Positions 1 to 6,437 of a stretch of DNA of 6,437 nucleotides are shown one piece after another; positions within the stretch are counted from its first letter, which is position 1; every line of letters starts with the position of its first letter. Made by a program: the position numbers and the translations under genes. The notes beneath the pieces are model-generated. The model was given only the letters and a program-made list of their open reading frames with translations, had not been told where the DNA came from and made no database searches. The DNA comes from Opitutaceae bacterium. GTDB taxonomy: Bacteria; Verrucomicrobiota; Verrucomicrobiia; Opitutales; Opitutaceae. The DNA lies in contig SYDD01000101.1 of NCBI GenBank assembly GCA_005786775.1, forward strand, positions 1-6,437. Direction: 5' to 3'.

Positions 1-123
1 GGCGGCGAGGAATGCCGCGAGGCGGCCGGCGCTGGCCTGGAGCCGTTCGCGGGTGCGGGCCGAAAGCGTGATGACCTGCGCCGCGGCCGCGGCGGAAGCG
101 GCGGCCGGCGCGGGCGGGGGCGG
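1..123 (-). other. Start of the post-KS2 linker, cut by the window edge (residues 2105-2145)
   Basis: An Ala/Pro stretch (PPPPAPAAASAAAAAQ) leads into VITLSARTRERLQASAGRLAAFL, equivalent to the VVLSARTADRLRAVAARLAEWL helix that follows KS1. This helix opens the post-KS connector. The equivalent KS1 linker is trans-AT-like, but whether an AT follows KS2 cannot be seen because the window ends here. The frame is still open at position 1. Confidence 0.75.
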
Positions 124-3100
124 TTCCTCCACGATGAGGTGCGCGTTGGCGCCGCCCGCGCCGAACGAGCTGATCCCGGCGCGGCGCGGGCCCGCGGAGG
201 TCCACGGTTCCGCCCGCTGCGGCACCCGGAACGGCGTCGCGGCAAAATTGATCCGCGGGTTCGGCGGCGTCGCGTGCAACGACGGGGCCAGTTCCCGATG
301 CTGGAACTGGAGCAGCACCTTGGTGAGCCCCGCGATGCCCGCGGCGGACTCGAGGTGCCCGATGTTGGTCTTCACCGAGCCGAGCGCGCACCACGGCGTC
401 GCGAGCCGGCCGCCGGTGAACGCGCGCGCCAGACCCTCGACCTCGACCGGATCGCCCAGCGCGGTGCCGGTGCCGTGCGCCTCGATGCACGAGACGGTCG
501 CGGGGTCGACGCCGCCCTCGCGCAGGGCGCGGCCCACCAGCTCCGCCTGCGCCGCGGGGCTGGGCACGGTGTAGCCGTTGGTGCGGCCGCCGTGGTTCAC
601 CGCGGTGGCGCGGATGACGCCGTGGATCCGGTCGCCGTCCGCCCGCGCGAGCGCGAGCGGCTTCAGCAGCACCACGCCGCAGCCCTCGCCCGGCACGAAG
701 CCGTCCGCCCCGGCCCCGAACGCCCGGCAGCGGCCGTCGCGCGAGAGCATCCGCATCAGGCTCAGGTGCGAGAACTTCGAAGGGTGGAGGTACAGGTTCA
801 CGCCGCCCGCGAGCGCCTGCTGGCACTCGCCCCGCCGGATCGCCTGCACCGCGAGGTGGATGGCCGTCAGCGAGGAGGAGCACGCCGTGTCGACCGGCAG
901 GCTCGGGCCGTTGAAGTTGAACAGGTACGAGACGCGGTTCGCCAGCGACCACGGGAGGCTGGTGGGCGCCGCGTGGCCGCCGCCCGGATGCCCGAGCAGC
1001 GCGTAGGGGTTGCTGGTCACGCCCGCAAACACGCCGACGTTCGCCGCGAACTCCGCGCGCCGCGCCCGCGCGAGGTCGCGCCGCGTCCAACCCGCGTCCT
1101 CCAGCGCGTGCCACGCCACCTCCAGGAAGAGCCGCTCCTGCGGGTCCATCATCTCCGCCTCCACCGGGGAAAGGTGGAAGAACAGCGGGTCAAACCGGTC
1201 CACGTCCCGGAGGAACGCGCCCCAACGCCCGTAGCTCTTGCCGTCGATCGCCCGTTCCGGGTCGGGATCGTGGAACGCGTCCACGTCCCAGCGCTCCGCC
1301 GGCACTTCCGTCACGGCCTCGCGCCCCTCGCGCAGGAGCCGCCAGAAGCCCTCGAGGTCGTCCGCGCCCGGATAGCGTCCCGCCAGGCCGATGATCGCGA
1401 TGTCCCCACCGGCGGCCGCCTCGGGCAAAGCCGGCGCCGCGGCCGCGACGGCCACCGGCGCGAGGGTCGCGGGCCCGTGAGTCGCGGGAGCGGGCGGCGG
1501 GGATTCGCCCGCGGCGGCGACCCGCGCGAATGCCGCGGCGTGCTCCGCCGCGAGATGGCGGGCGAGGCGGCGGAGGTTGGGGTGCTCGAAGAGGAGCGTC
1601 TTCGGCAGCGGCCCGACGTCGCGCTCCAGGCGCGCGTTGACGTCGTTGACGACGATCGAGTCGACCCCGAGGTCCTCGAAGCGCTGGTCCGGGTCCAGCT
1701 GCGCCGGTTCCAGCTGGATCACGCCGCCGAGGACCTCGCGCAGGTAACGCTCGATCCGCGCCGGGAGGTCGGGCGGCACGGGAACCGCGGACCCGACAGC
1801 AGAAGGCGAGGCCACCGCGGCGGAAGCGGCGGTGACGGCGGGCGCGGGCGGCGGCGCCTGCAGGAGGTGCGTGCGGATCAGCTCGGGCCGGCCCCACAGG
1901 GCGACCACGCGCGGGTGCGGGGCGCCGGCGAGCTGCTCGATCCACTCGAGGCCGGTCGCGGTCGGCAGCGGTTCAAGGCCCGCGGCGGCGAGCCGTTCCA
2001 AGGTGCCCGCCCCGGCCGGCATCCCGCCGTCACGCCACCAGGGCCACGCGAGGGCGACGGTGCGGCCGGACCGCTCGCCGGACCGGACGCGGGCGGCGCG
2101 CGCCTCGGCGAAGGCGTCGAGCGCCGCGTTCGCGAAGGCGTAGTCCGCCTGGCCCGCGTTGCCGAAGACGCCGGCCGTGGAGGAGAACAGCGTGAAGAAG
2201 GCCAGCGGTTCCCCGGCCGTCGCCTGGTCCAGCCAATGGGCGCCCGCGAGTTTCGGCGCGGCCACCGCGACGTACTCCGCGGGCGGTTTGGCCCGCAGGG
2301 CGCGATCCCGCAGGACGCCCGCGGCGTGGAAGACACCATCGAGGCGCCCGAATGCTTCCCGGGCCTCCGTGACCGCAGCGTCCGCACCCGCGGCCGTGGC
2401 GACATCCGCCGCCACGTAACGCGCCTCGCCCCCGGCCGCCCGCACCGCGGCCAGCAGTGCATCCTGCTCCGGCCCGCGCGCCGAACGGCCAGCGAGCACG
2501 ATGCGCGCGGCCCAGCGGGCCGCGAGATGCGGCGCCAGCAGGCGGCCAAGGCCACCCGCGCCACCCGTGATGAGGTACACGCCGCCTTGCGCCAGCGCGG
2601 TCCCGGCCGGCGGCGCAATTTCCTCGAGGCCGAGCTCCGCCGCGCCCGACGGCTCCAGCCGCAGCTGGCGGGGGGCACGGTCGGTCAGGCGCCGCGCCAC
2701 GGCCGCCACCGGCGGGTCCTCCGCCCCGAGCAGGGAGACGACGATCCCCGGATGCTCGCGGATCAGGCTGCGCGCCCAGCCGCCGACGCCCTCGTGTTCG
2801 GGGCAACCTGGCGGATGACAGAAGACGAGGTTCAGGCGCGCCGCCGGCGCCCGCCGCAGCACCGCGCGCACCAGCCGCACCAGGGAAAGCAGGCCCGGCA
2901 CCAGATCCGGGGCCCCGGCCGCCACCTGGGCCCAACGATGGACCACCAGCGCGGGCGGACCCTCGGCCACCAGCGCGTCGTAACCCGCGTCGTCCTCCGG
3001 TCCGAGCACGACCACGCCCGGCCCCGCCGCCTTCCCGACGGGTGCGACGCGGGTGAAGGTCACCTGCGGAAAAAGGGGCGCCAGCTCCGCCGCCAGCCGC

Positions 3101-6100
3101 GGGTCGGCATCGAACACCAGTCCGCGTCCCGCCGGGGTGGGCGCCGCCGCGGCCGCGGCCTCGACCATCGGTCGCCACACCGGGGCGAGGAGCAGGCCCG
3201 ATGCGCCCGACGGGGGTGGCGCGGCCGGAGCGTCCGCCGGGCGGGAAATCCGGTCGGGCGCCCAGAAGCGTTCCCCCGCGAAGGGATAGCCGGGCAGCGG
3301 GATCCGCCGCGCGCCCGCGGGCCAACCCTGCGCCGCCCAGTCGATCTCGGCCCCAGTCACCCACGCGGCCGCGAGCATCGCCGGCGCCGCGTCCGCTGCC
3401 GGGACAGGATCCGGTTCCTCGCGCCGGCGGCCCCGCCAACCCGCGGCGGACGTTTCGCCGGAGGCGGCAAAGGCGGCGAGTTGCGCGCGCAACTCCGCGG
3501 GATCGGCCGTGAGCAGGGCCAGCCGCTCGTCGAGCCCCTCGCGCCCGACCGCGAGGGTGAAGGCCACGTCGGCCAGCCGGAGATCGGCCGGCGCCGCCTC
3601 GGCGAGCCATTCCGCGAGGCGGGCCGCGACGGCCCGGAGGCGATCCGCCGTGCGCGCGGACAACACGACCAGCGCGGGCCCGGCCGCGGGAGGCACGGGC
3701 GGCCGCAGCGGGGCCTCGCTGACGATGAGGTGGGCGTTCGCGCCGCCGGCGCCGAAGGAACTGACGCCCGCGGTGCGCGGGGCGGCGCCGGCGGGCCACG
3801 TGGTCACCGCCTGCGGCACGCGGAAACGGGTCCGCGCAAAGGGGATGTTTGGGTTGAGCGCGCGCGAATGGAGCGACGGCGCGATCTCCGCGTGCCGGAG
3901 CTGCAGCAGCACCTTCGTCAGGCCGGCGACGCCCGCCGCACCCTCGAGGTGGCCGATGTTGGACTTCACCGAGCCGAGCAGGCACGCCCGGCCTTCCGGC
4001 GCGCCCGCCTCATCGCCGAAGGCCCGCGCCAGCGCTGCAACCTCGATCGGGTCGCCGAGGGACGTGCCGGTGCCATGCGCCTCGACGTACGACACCGCGT
4101 CGGGCGCGACGCCGCCCCGCCGCAGGGCCGCGCCGACGACGTCGGCCTGCGCCTTGGGGTTCGGCACGGTGTAGCCGTTGGTTTTCCCGCCGTGGTTGAG
4201 CGCGCTCGCCCGGATCACGCCCCAGATGTGGTCCCCGTCCGCCTGCGCCTGCGCGAGCGGCTTCAGCAGCACCGCGCCCACGCCCTCGCCGGGCACGTAG
4301 CCGTCCCCGCCCGCCCCGAAACTCCGACAGCGCCCGTCGCCCGCGGCGAACCCGCCCGGCGCCAGCAGCATATCCTTGTGCGGGTGGACGGTGACGTTGA
4401 CCCCGCCCGCGAGCGCGAGCTCGGCCTCCCCCCGCTGTAGCGCCGCGCACGCGAGGTGGATCGCGGCCAGCGAGGAGGAGCACATCGTGTCGACCGCGAG
4501 GCTGGGCCCGTGCCAGTTGAAGAAATAGGAGACGCGGTTGGCGATCGACGCGTACGAGGAGCTGAGCGGCAGCACGCCGCCGGTGGCGGGATCGCCCGCG
4601 CCGTGCAGCTGGTACTCTCCGTACATCACGCCCACGAACACGCCCACCGGCCGGCGCGCCAGGGCGGGGCGGCTGTAACCCGCCGACTCCACGGTCTGCC
4701 ACGCGGTCTCGAGGAAGATCCGCTCCTGCGGGTCCAACGCGATGGCCTCGCGCGGGGTCACGCCGAAGAACGCCGCGTCGAACCGCGCCACGTCCGGCAG
4801 GAACCCGCCCCACTTGTTGCGCGTCTTGCCGGGCTGGCCGGGCCGGGGGTCGTGGAAGACGCGGTGATCCCAGCGGTCCGGCGGAATCTCGATGATGCTG
4901 TCGCGCCCGGCACGGAGGTTGCGCCAGAACGCATCCAGGTCCGGCGCGTCCGGGTAACGCCCCGCGACCCCGATGATCGCGATGTCGTCCGCGCCGCCCG
5001 CGGGCGCGGGTACCGCCGGCGCCGGCGGGGGAGCGGTGAGGACGGCCGGGGCGGCGGCCGCGCGCGGGACGGCCCGGCCGGTCCCGGGGGCGAGCAGGGT
5101 GGCGACGCGTCCCGGATGCGCGGCCCGCAGGTGCGCCGCGAGCTCGCCGAGCGTCTGGTGCTCGAACAGCAGCGTCTTGGACAATTCGCCGAAGCTCTCC
5201 TCCAGGCGCCGCGTGAAGTCGGTCACCATCAGCGAATCGAGGCCAAACTTCTCCAGCGGATCATCAGGGCGTAGCCGCGCGGGCGGCAGCTTCACCTGCT
5301 CCGCGAAGCGCGCCGTGAGCCACGCGAGGAACGCCGCGGCCGGATCGGCCGGCACCGGCGCCGGCGCTTCCGCTGGGACGGCAGCGGCCGGCAGGGTGAA
5401 CTCCGGGGCGGCGGCGGAGCCCTCGGCCGGCGCCGCGCGCAGCGGCCGCATCGCGAGGCCCTCCAGCGTGCCCAGCAGGCGGCCCTCCGCCGCGGCGAAA
5501 CGGACGTCGAACCGCCGCAGACCACCCGCGGCCGGCCGGCGCACCACGTGCGCCCAGACCTCCGCCGGCAACGCCTCCAGCAGTACGGCCTCCAGCGCGA
5601 ACGGCACCGGCAACCCGCCGCCCTCGCCATCGCCCAGCGCCGCCGTGGCCTGGAGGGCGCCGTCCAGCAGGGCGGGATCCCACGCCGCCGCGGCGGCGCC
5701 CGCGGGACGCACCAGATGGGCGATCAGCTCGTCGGCGCCAGCCCGCACGTCCCGCAGCGCGGCCATCGCCGGCCCCAGCACGAGCCCGGCGGCCGCGCAG
5801 CGCGCGCGCACCTCGTCGCCGGGAATTTCCCGCGGGCAACGCGCGCGGATCTCGTCCAATGCCAACGTTCCGGACGCGGGCGCCGCCCTTGCGGCCACGA
5901 GGGCTTCCGCATGTTCGGTCCCATCCGCGCGCAGGACGACCAGCCGGCGCGTCCCCGCCGGCCCCGGCCGCTCCTCGACGCGGAGCTCGACCGGCCCAGG
6001 CACGGCCAGCGGGCGCAGCCACGCCACCTGGCGCAGCGCCGCGCCCTCGCCCGCCGTCGCCCGCAGCCATCCGAGGTACGCGACGCCCGGCACCACGGGT

Positions 6101-6437
6101 ACACCGCCCACCCGGTGATCACGGAGAAACGGCTCGTCCCCGCGAAGCGCGATCACGCCCGGCAAGGCGGACGGCGTCGGTCCCGCGGCGGGCACGGGGG
6201 CGAACCAGTAGCGCTCGCGCGCGAAGGGATACACCGGGAGGGGGATGCGCCGCGGCGCCTCGCCCGCGTGCAGCGCGAACCAGTCGATCTCCGCGCCCTT
6301 GACGTAGAGCGCCGCGAGCAGCTCGAGCGCCTCGCGGTAGGCGGCGGCGTCCGCGGCGCGGGCGGGCAGACCGGCGACGGTCGCCGCCGCGAGCCCGCGC
6401 TGGATCACGGCGTCGGCCCGATCCGGCCGCGCGCCCC
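1..6437 (-). CDS. Trans-AT type I modular polyketide synthase, internal fragment, open at both ends
   Basis: One frame is open across the entire window, 2145 codons, with the same register at every diagnostic motif checked (DH His at 6115..6117, ACP Ser at 5233..5235, KS Cys at 4480..4482 and 880..882, KR Tyr at 2140..2142). The protein is a cytoplasmic megasynthase that extends an acyl chain by decarboxylative condensation while it is tethered to phosphopantetheinylated ACPs. Domain order is linker-DH-ACP-KS-KR-ACP-KS-linker. No AT domain and no GHSxG-type motif is present after KS1, and the KS and linker sequences resemble trans-AT synthases, so malonyl units are presumably supplied by a free-standing acyltransferase encoded elsewhere. 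Start, stop, promoter and ribosome binding site all lie outside the window; methionines inside the frame are internal. No frameshift or stop interrupts the stretches translated. The polyketide synthase call is certain; the trans-AT assignment is very likely; the product and the gene name cannot be read from this fragment. Confidence 0.97.
124..1407 (-). other. Ketosynthase KS2, complete and apparently condensing (residues 1677-2104)
   Basis: The second full ketosynthase, about 428 residues, opens the next module. It starts at GDIAIIGLAGRYPGADDLEG and ends at SSFGAGGANAHLIVEE. Catalytic residues are C1852 in VDTACSSS, H1987 in EAHGTGTALGDP and H2027 in KTNIGHLESAAG, with normal spacing, so it should elongate. 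It differs from KS1 in FAGVTSNPYALLG in place of FVGVMYGEYQLHG, in Ala instead of Met before the Cys, and in GGVNLYLHPSKFSHLS after the active site. Its N-terminal half is six residues longer than that of KS1 between the DIAIIG motif and the Cys. It should accept the beta-hydroxyacyl chain from ACP2. The reductive domains of its module lie beyond position 1 and cannot be read. Confidence 0.97.
301..900 (-). repeat. KS-encoded direct repeat, copy in KS2
   Basis: This segment, coding for the catalytic core of KS2 from the Cys to the second His, is a diverged direct repeat of 3901..4500 in KS1, offset by exactly 3600 bases. Identical runs include a 20-base run at 563..582 (matching 4163..4182), a 16-base run at 868..883 and an 11-base run at 851..861. 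Similarity tracks conserved KS motifs and falls off between them, as expected for paralogous modules rather than a recent duplication. Confidence 0.8.
1408..1539 (-). other. Ala/Pro-rich tether between ACP2 and KS2 (residues 1633-1676)
   Basis: About 44 residues dominated by Ala, Pro and Val (SPPPAPATHG, then APVAVAAAAPALPEAAAGG) connect the end of ACP2 to the DIAIIG start of KS2. Its composition matches the ACP1-KS1 tether but its sequence does not. No catalytic motif is visible. Confidence 0.8.
1540..1770 (-). other. Acyl carrier protein ACP2 (residues 1556-1632)
   Basis: Contains FEDLGVDSIVVNDV with phosphopantetheine-bearing S1593 (codon at 1657..1659), preceded by LREVLGGVIQLEPAQLDPDQ and followed by KTLLFEHPNLRRLARHLAAEH. 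This is the carrier for the KS1-KR module: it holds the extender unit for condensation, presents the beta-ketoacyl chain to the KR, then passes the beta-hydroxyacyl chain to KS2. Val occupies the position six after the Ser, so the beta-branching Trp is absent. It is a single ACP, joined to the KR by a short Ala/Pro/Ser-rich tether (about 1526-1555). Confidence 0.94.
1876..3198 (-). other. Ketoreductase (KR), predicted active and B-type (residues 1080-1520)
   Basis: An NADPH-dependent short-chain dehydrogenase fold that reduces the beta-keto group made by KS1. The N-terminal structural half begins at APVWRP (1084-1089) and runs to about 1284. The catalytic half has the cofactor loop TGGAGGLG (1290-1297), K1395 in PKLAGAHW, S1419 in FSSTAG, Y1432 in QADYAFAN and N1436, so the full Lys-Ser-Tyr-Asn set is present. 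The stereochemical fingerprint is VLRD, with D1377 at the last position of the LDD-equivalent, and Phe (F1424) rather than Trp eight residues before the Tyr. This predicts a B-type KR giving a D-configured hydroxyl. No dehydratase or enoylreductase follows in this module, so the hydroxyl should persist at least until transfer to KS2. The domain lies directly after the KS1 linker and before ACP2. Confidence 0.94.
3262..3714 (-). other. Post-KS1 linker and flanking subdomain, no AT domain (residues 908-1058)
   Basis: About 150 residues join KS1 to the KR. Visible elements in order are VVLSARTADRLRAVAARLAEWL (about 919-940, an amphipathic helix), ADVAFTLAVGREGLDERLALL (a flanking-subdomain beta-alpha unit), VTGAEIDW (1026-1033) and IPLPGYPFAGERFW (1045-1058). 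This is the usual trans-AT arrangement in which the AT present in cis-AT modules is absent and only the KS-to-LPTYPF connector remains. It may help dock the separate AT. The middle section, about 975-1020, is rich in Arg, Pro and Ala (GWRGRRREEPDPVPAADAA) and looks disordered. Confidence 0.82.
3715..4989 (-). other. Ketosynthase KS1, complete and apparently condensing (residues 483-907)
   Basis: A full-length thiolase-fold beta-ketoacyl synthase of about 425 residues. It opens with DDIAIIGVAGRYPDAPDLDAF and ends with SSFGAGGANAHLIV. The acyl-accepting nucleophile is C652 in VDTMCSSS. The two decarboxylation histidines are H787 in EAHGTGTSLGDP and H829 in KSNIGHLEGAAG. The Cys-to-His spacings (135 and 177) are normal, so this should be an elongating KS rather than a silent KS0. 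Features such as LDPQERIFLETAW, GVFVGVMYGEY and NHGGKTNGYTVPNP resemble KSs from trans-AT systems. It takes the chain from ACP1 and condenses it with the extender unit on ACP2. The upstream DH suggests an olefinic substrate; Met before the catalytic Cys, where KS2 has Ala, may reflect a different substrate clade, but this is a weak indicator. Confidence 0.97.
3901..4500 (-). repeat. KS-encoded direct repeat, copy in KS1
   Basis: Partner of 301..900. The shared exact runs are at 4163..4182 (20 bases), 4468..4483 (16 bases) and 4451..4461 (11 bases). C652 and C1852, H787 and H1987 lie exactly 1200 codons apart. H829 and H2027 are 1198 codons apart, so KS2 has lost two residues relative to KS1 between the HGTGT and NIGH motifs. 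Confidence 0.8.
4990..5115 (-). other. Ala/Pro-rich tether between ACP1 and KS1 (residues 441-482)
   Basis: About 42 residues made almost wholly of Ala, Pro, Val and Gly, including repeated PAPA units (LTAPPPAPAVPAPAGGA). This is a flexible interdomain linker of the kind that lets an ACP travel between catalytic sites. There is no sign of an extra domain, and the stretch stays in frame with both neighbours. Confidence 0.8.
5116..5334 (-). other. Acyl carrier protein ACP1 (residues 368-440)
   Basis: The domain contains EKFGLDSLMV, the carrier protein motif whose Ser (S401, codon at 5233..5235) receives the 4'-phosphopantetheine arm. It is followed by a typical helix II-III region and by KTLLFEHQTLGELAAHL (419-435), the ending seen in trans-AT ACPs. 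It holds the intermediate processed by the preceding DH and passes it to KS1. The residue six after the Ser is Phe rather than the Trp that marks ACPs recruited to beta-branching cassettes, so an ordinary carrier role is likely. It is a single ACP, not a tandem. Confidence 0.93.
5437..6180 (-). other. Dehydratase (DH) domain with both catalytic residues (residues 86-333)
   Basis: DH domains remove water from a beta-hydroxyacyl-ACP to give an alkene, using a His/Asp pair in a double-hotdog fold. The first hotdog carries HRVGGVPVVPG at 107-117, matching HxxxGxxxxP exactly with H107, G111 and P116. The second carries DPALLDGALQ, matching the DxxxQ motif with D258 and Q262. About 250 residues is a normal DH length. 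The presence of D258 argues against a double-bond-shifting isomerase or a pyran synthase, which usually lose this residue. The usual YGPxF motif at the start of the second hotdog is altered to LGPAM (220-224). No ketoreductase lies between this DH and its ACP, so the hydroxyl substrate must come from a KR in an upstream module or from one acting in trans. DH identity is confident; activity is inferred. Confidence 0.9.
6202..6435 (-). other. C-terminal part of a post-KS linker from an upstream module (residues 1-78)
   Basis: The first residues in the window include YVKGAEIDWF (about 44-53) and then IPLPVYPFARERYWF (64-78). These match the KxxEIDW and LPTYPFxxERYW elements that close the linker after a KS domain in trans-AT synthases. 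A KS domain therefore almost certainly lies just upstream, beyond position 6437, and belongs to the same module as the DH and ACP1 that follow. An amphipathic helix-like stretch (AYREALELLAAL, about 32-43) precedes the EIDW motif. Whether that unseen KS is condensing or silent cannot be told from here. Confidence 0.85.

Noticed and set aside
3140..3165. GC-only palindromic tract (gccgcggccgcggcc) as a regulatory or recombination site
   Set aside because: It encodes an Ala run in the KR N-terminal half, in frame. Such self-complementary runs are common by chance at this base composition.
2587..3198. Extra domain (methyltransferase or enoylreductase) in the 200 residues before the KR cofactor loop
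   Set aside because: The length and the APVWRP start match the N-terminal structural half of a normal KR, and no SAM-binding or ER nucleotide-binding motif is present apart from the KR's own.
3262..3714. Possible cis acyltransferase or AT remnant after KS1
   Set aside because: No GQG or GHSxG motif and only about 150 residues. The motifs present are those of a post-KS linker.
2030..3985. A 651-codon open frame on the minus strand in a different register from the synthase
   Set aside because: It overlaps the KR and KS1 in a shifted frame, has low-complexity Gly/Arg/Ala sequence and no motifs. The synthase frame contains all KR and KS catalytic residues through the same interval.
139..4440. 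A 1433-codon open frame on the plus strand, Arg-, Gly- and Ala-rich
   Set aside because: It lies antisense to the KS2-ACP2-KR-KS1 region, shows no recognisable domain, and its Arg/Gly/Ala/His composition is what the strong third-position GC bias of the real gene yields on the opposite strand. It is a compositional shadow despite its length.
124..4989. KS1 or KS2 as a non-elongating KS0
   Set aside because: The active-site Cys, the HGTGT His and the NIGH His are all present with normal spacing in both.
5437..6180. DH-like domain as a pyran synthase or double-bond isomerase
   Set aside because: Both the HxxxGxxxxP motif and the catalytic Asp of DxxxQ are intact. Those variants typically lose the Asp or other parts of these motifs. 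The altered YGP motif alone is not enough to reclassify it.
4973..6302. Open frames of 147-381 codons on both strands opposite or out of register with the DH-ACP1 region
   Set aside because: They are Ser/Arg/Ala/Pro-rich translations of GC-rich DNA with no domain content, fully overlapping the DH, ACP1 and linkers of the synthase.

Overview
The whole window lies inside one very large protein-coding gene on the minus strand. A single frame (codon boundaries at complement of 3k..3k-2) stays open from the right edge to the left edge, giving 2145 codons with no stop, no credible start and no intergenic gap. Both ends of the gene are outside the window. The product is a multimodular type I polyketide synthase. 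Residues below are numbered from the right edge, residue 1 being complement(6433..6435); residue n has its highest + strand base at 6438-3n.

Domain order in the direction of translation (right to left): tail of a post-ketosynthase linker (residues 1-78); dehydratase DH (86-333, H107 and D258 present); acyl carrier protein ACP1 (368-440, S401); ketosynthase KS1 (483-907, C652/H787/H829); post-KS linker with no acyltransferase (908-1058); ketoreductase KR (1080-1520, K1395/S1419/Y1432/N1436); ACP2 (1556-1632, S1593); ketosynthase KS2 (1677-2104, C1852/H1987/H2027); start of another post-KS linker (2105-2145). Ala/Pro-rich tethers separate the blocks.

No AT domain follows KS1, and the KS1-KR interval is the short linker ending in an LPxYPFxxERFW-type motif. 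This, together with the KS sequences, is the signature of a trans-AT assembly line, in which a separate acyltransferase loads the carrier proteins. The window covers the end of a DH-ACP module, one complete KS-KR-ACP module, and the KS that opens the next module. The simplest reading is that the chain reaching KS1 carries an olefin made by the upstream DH. KS1 would then add two carbons, and the KR would reduce the new beta-keto group to a D-configured (B-type) hydroxyl before transfer to KS2.

The DNA is extremely GC-rich, clearly above 70% by eye, and nearly all third positions are G or C. This fits an actinomycete, myxobacterium, Burkholderia-like proteobacterium, verrucomicrobium or similar high-GC bacterium. 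Nothing here decides among them. The base composition also creates long false open frames on both strands, which I have left out.

I saw no RNA genes, promoters, terminators, mobile elements or CRISPR, and none would be expected inside one reading frame. The enzymology belongs to a known class. The individual assembly line and its product may be undescribed, but the window alone cannot show that.
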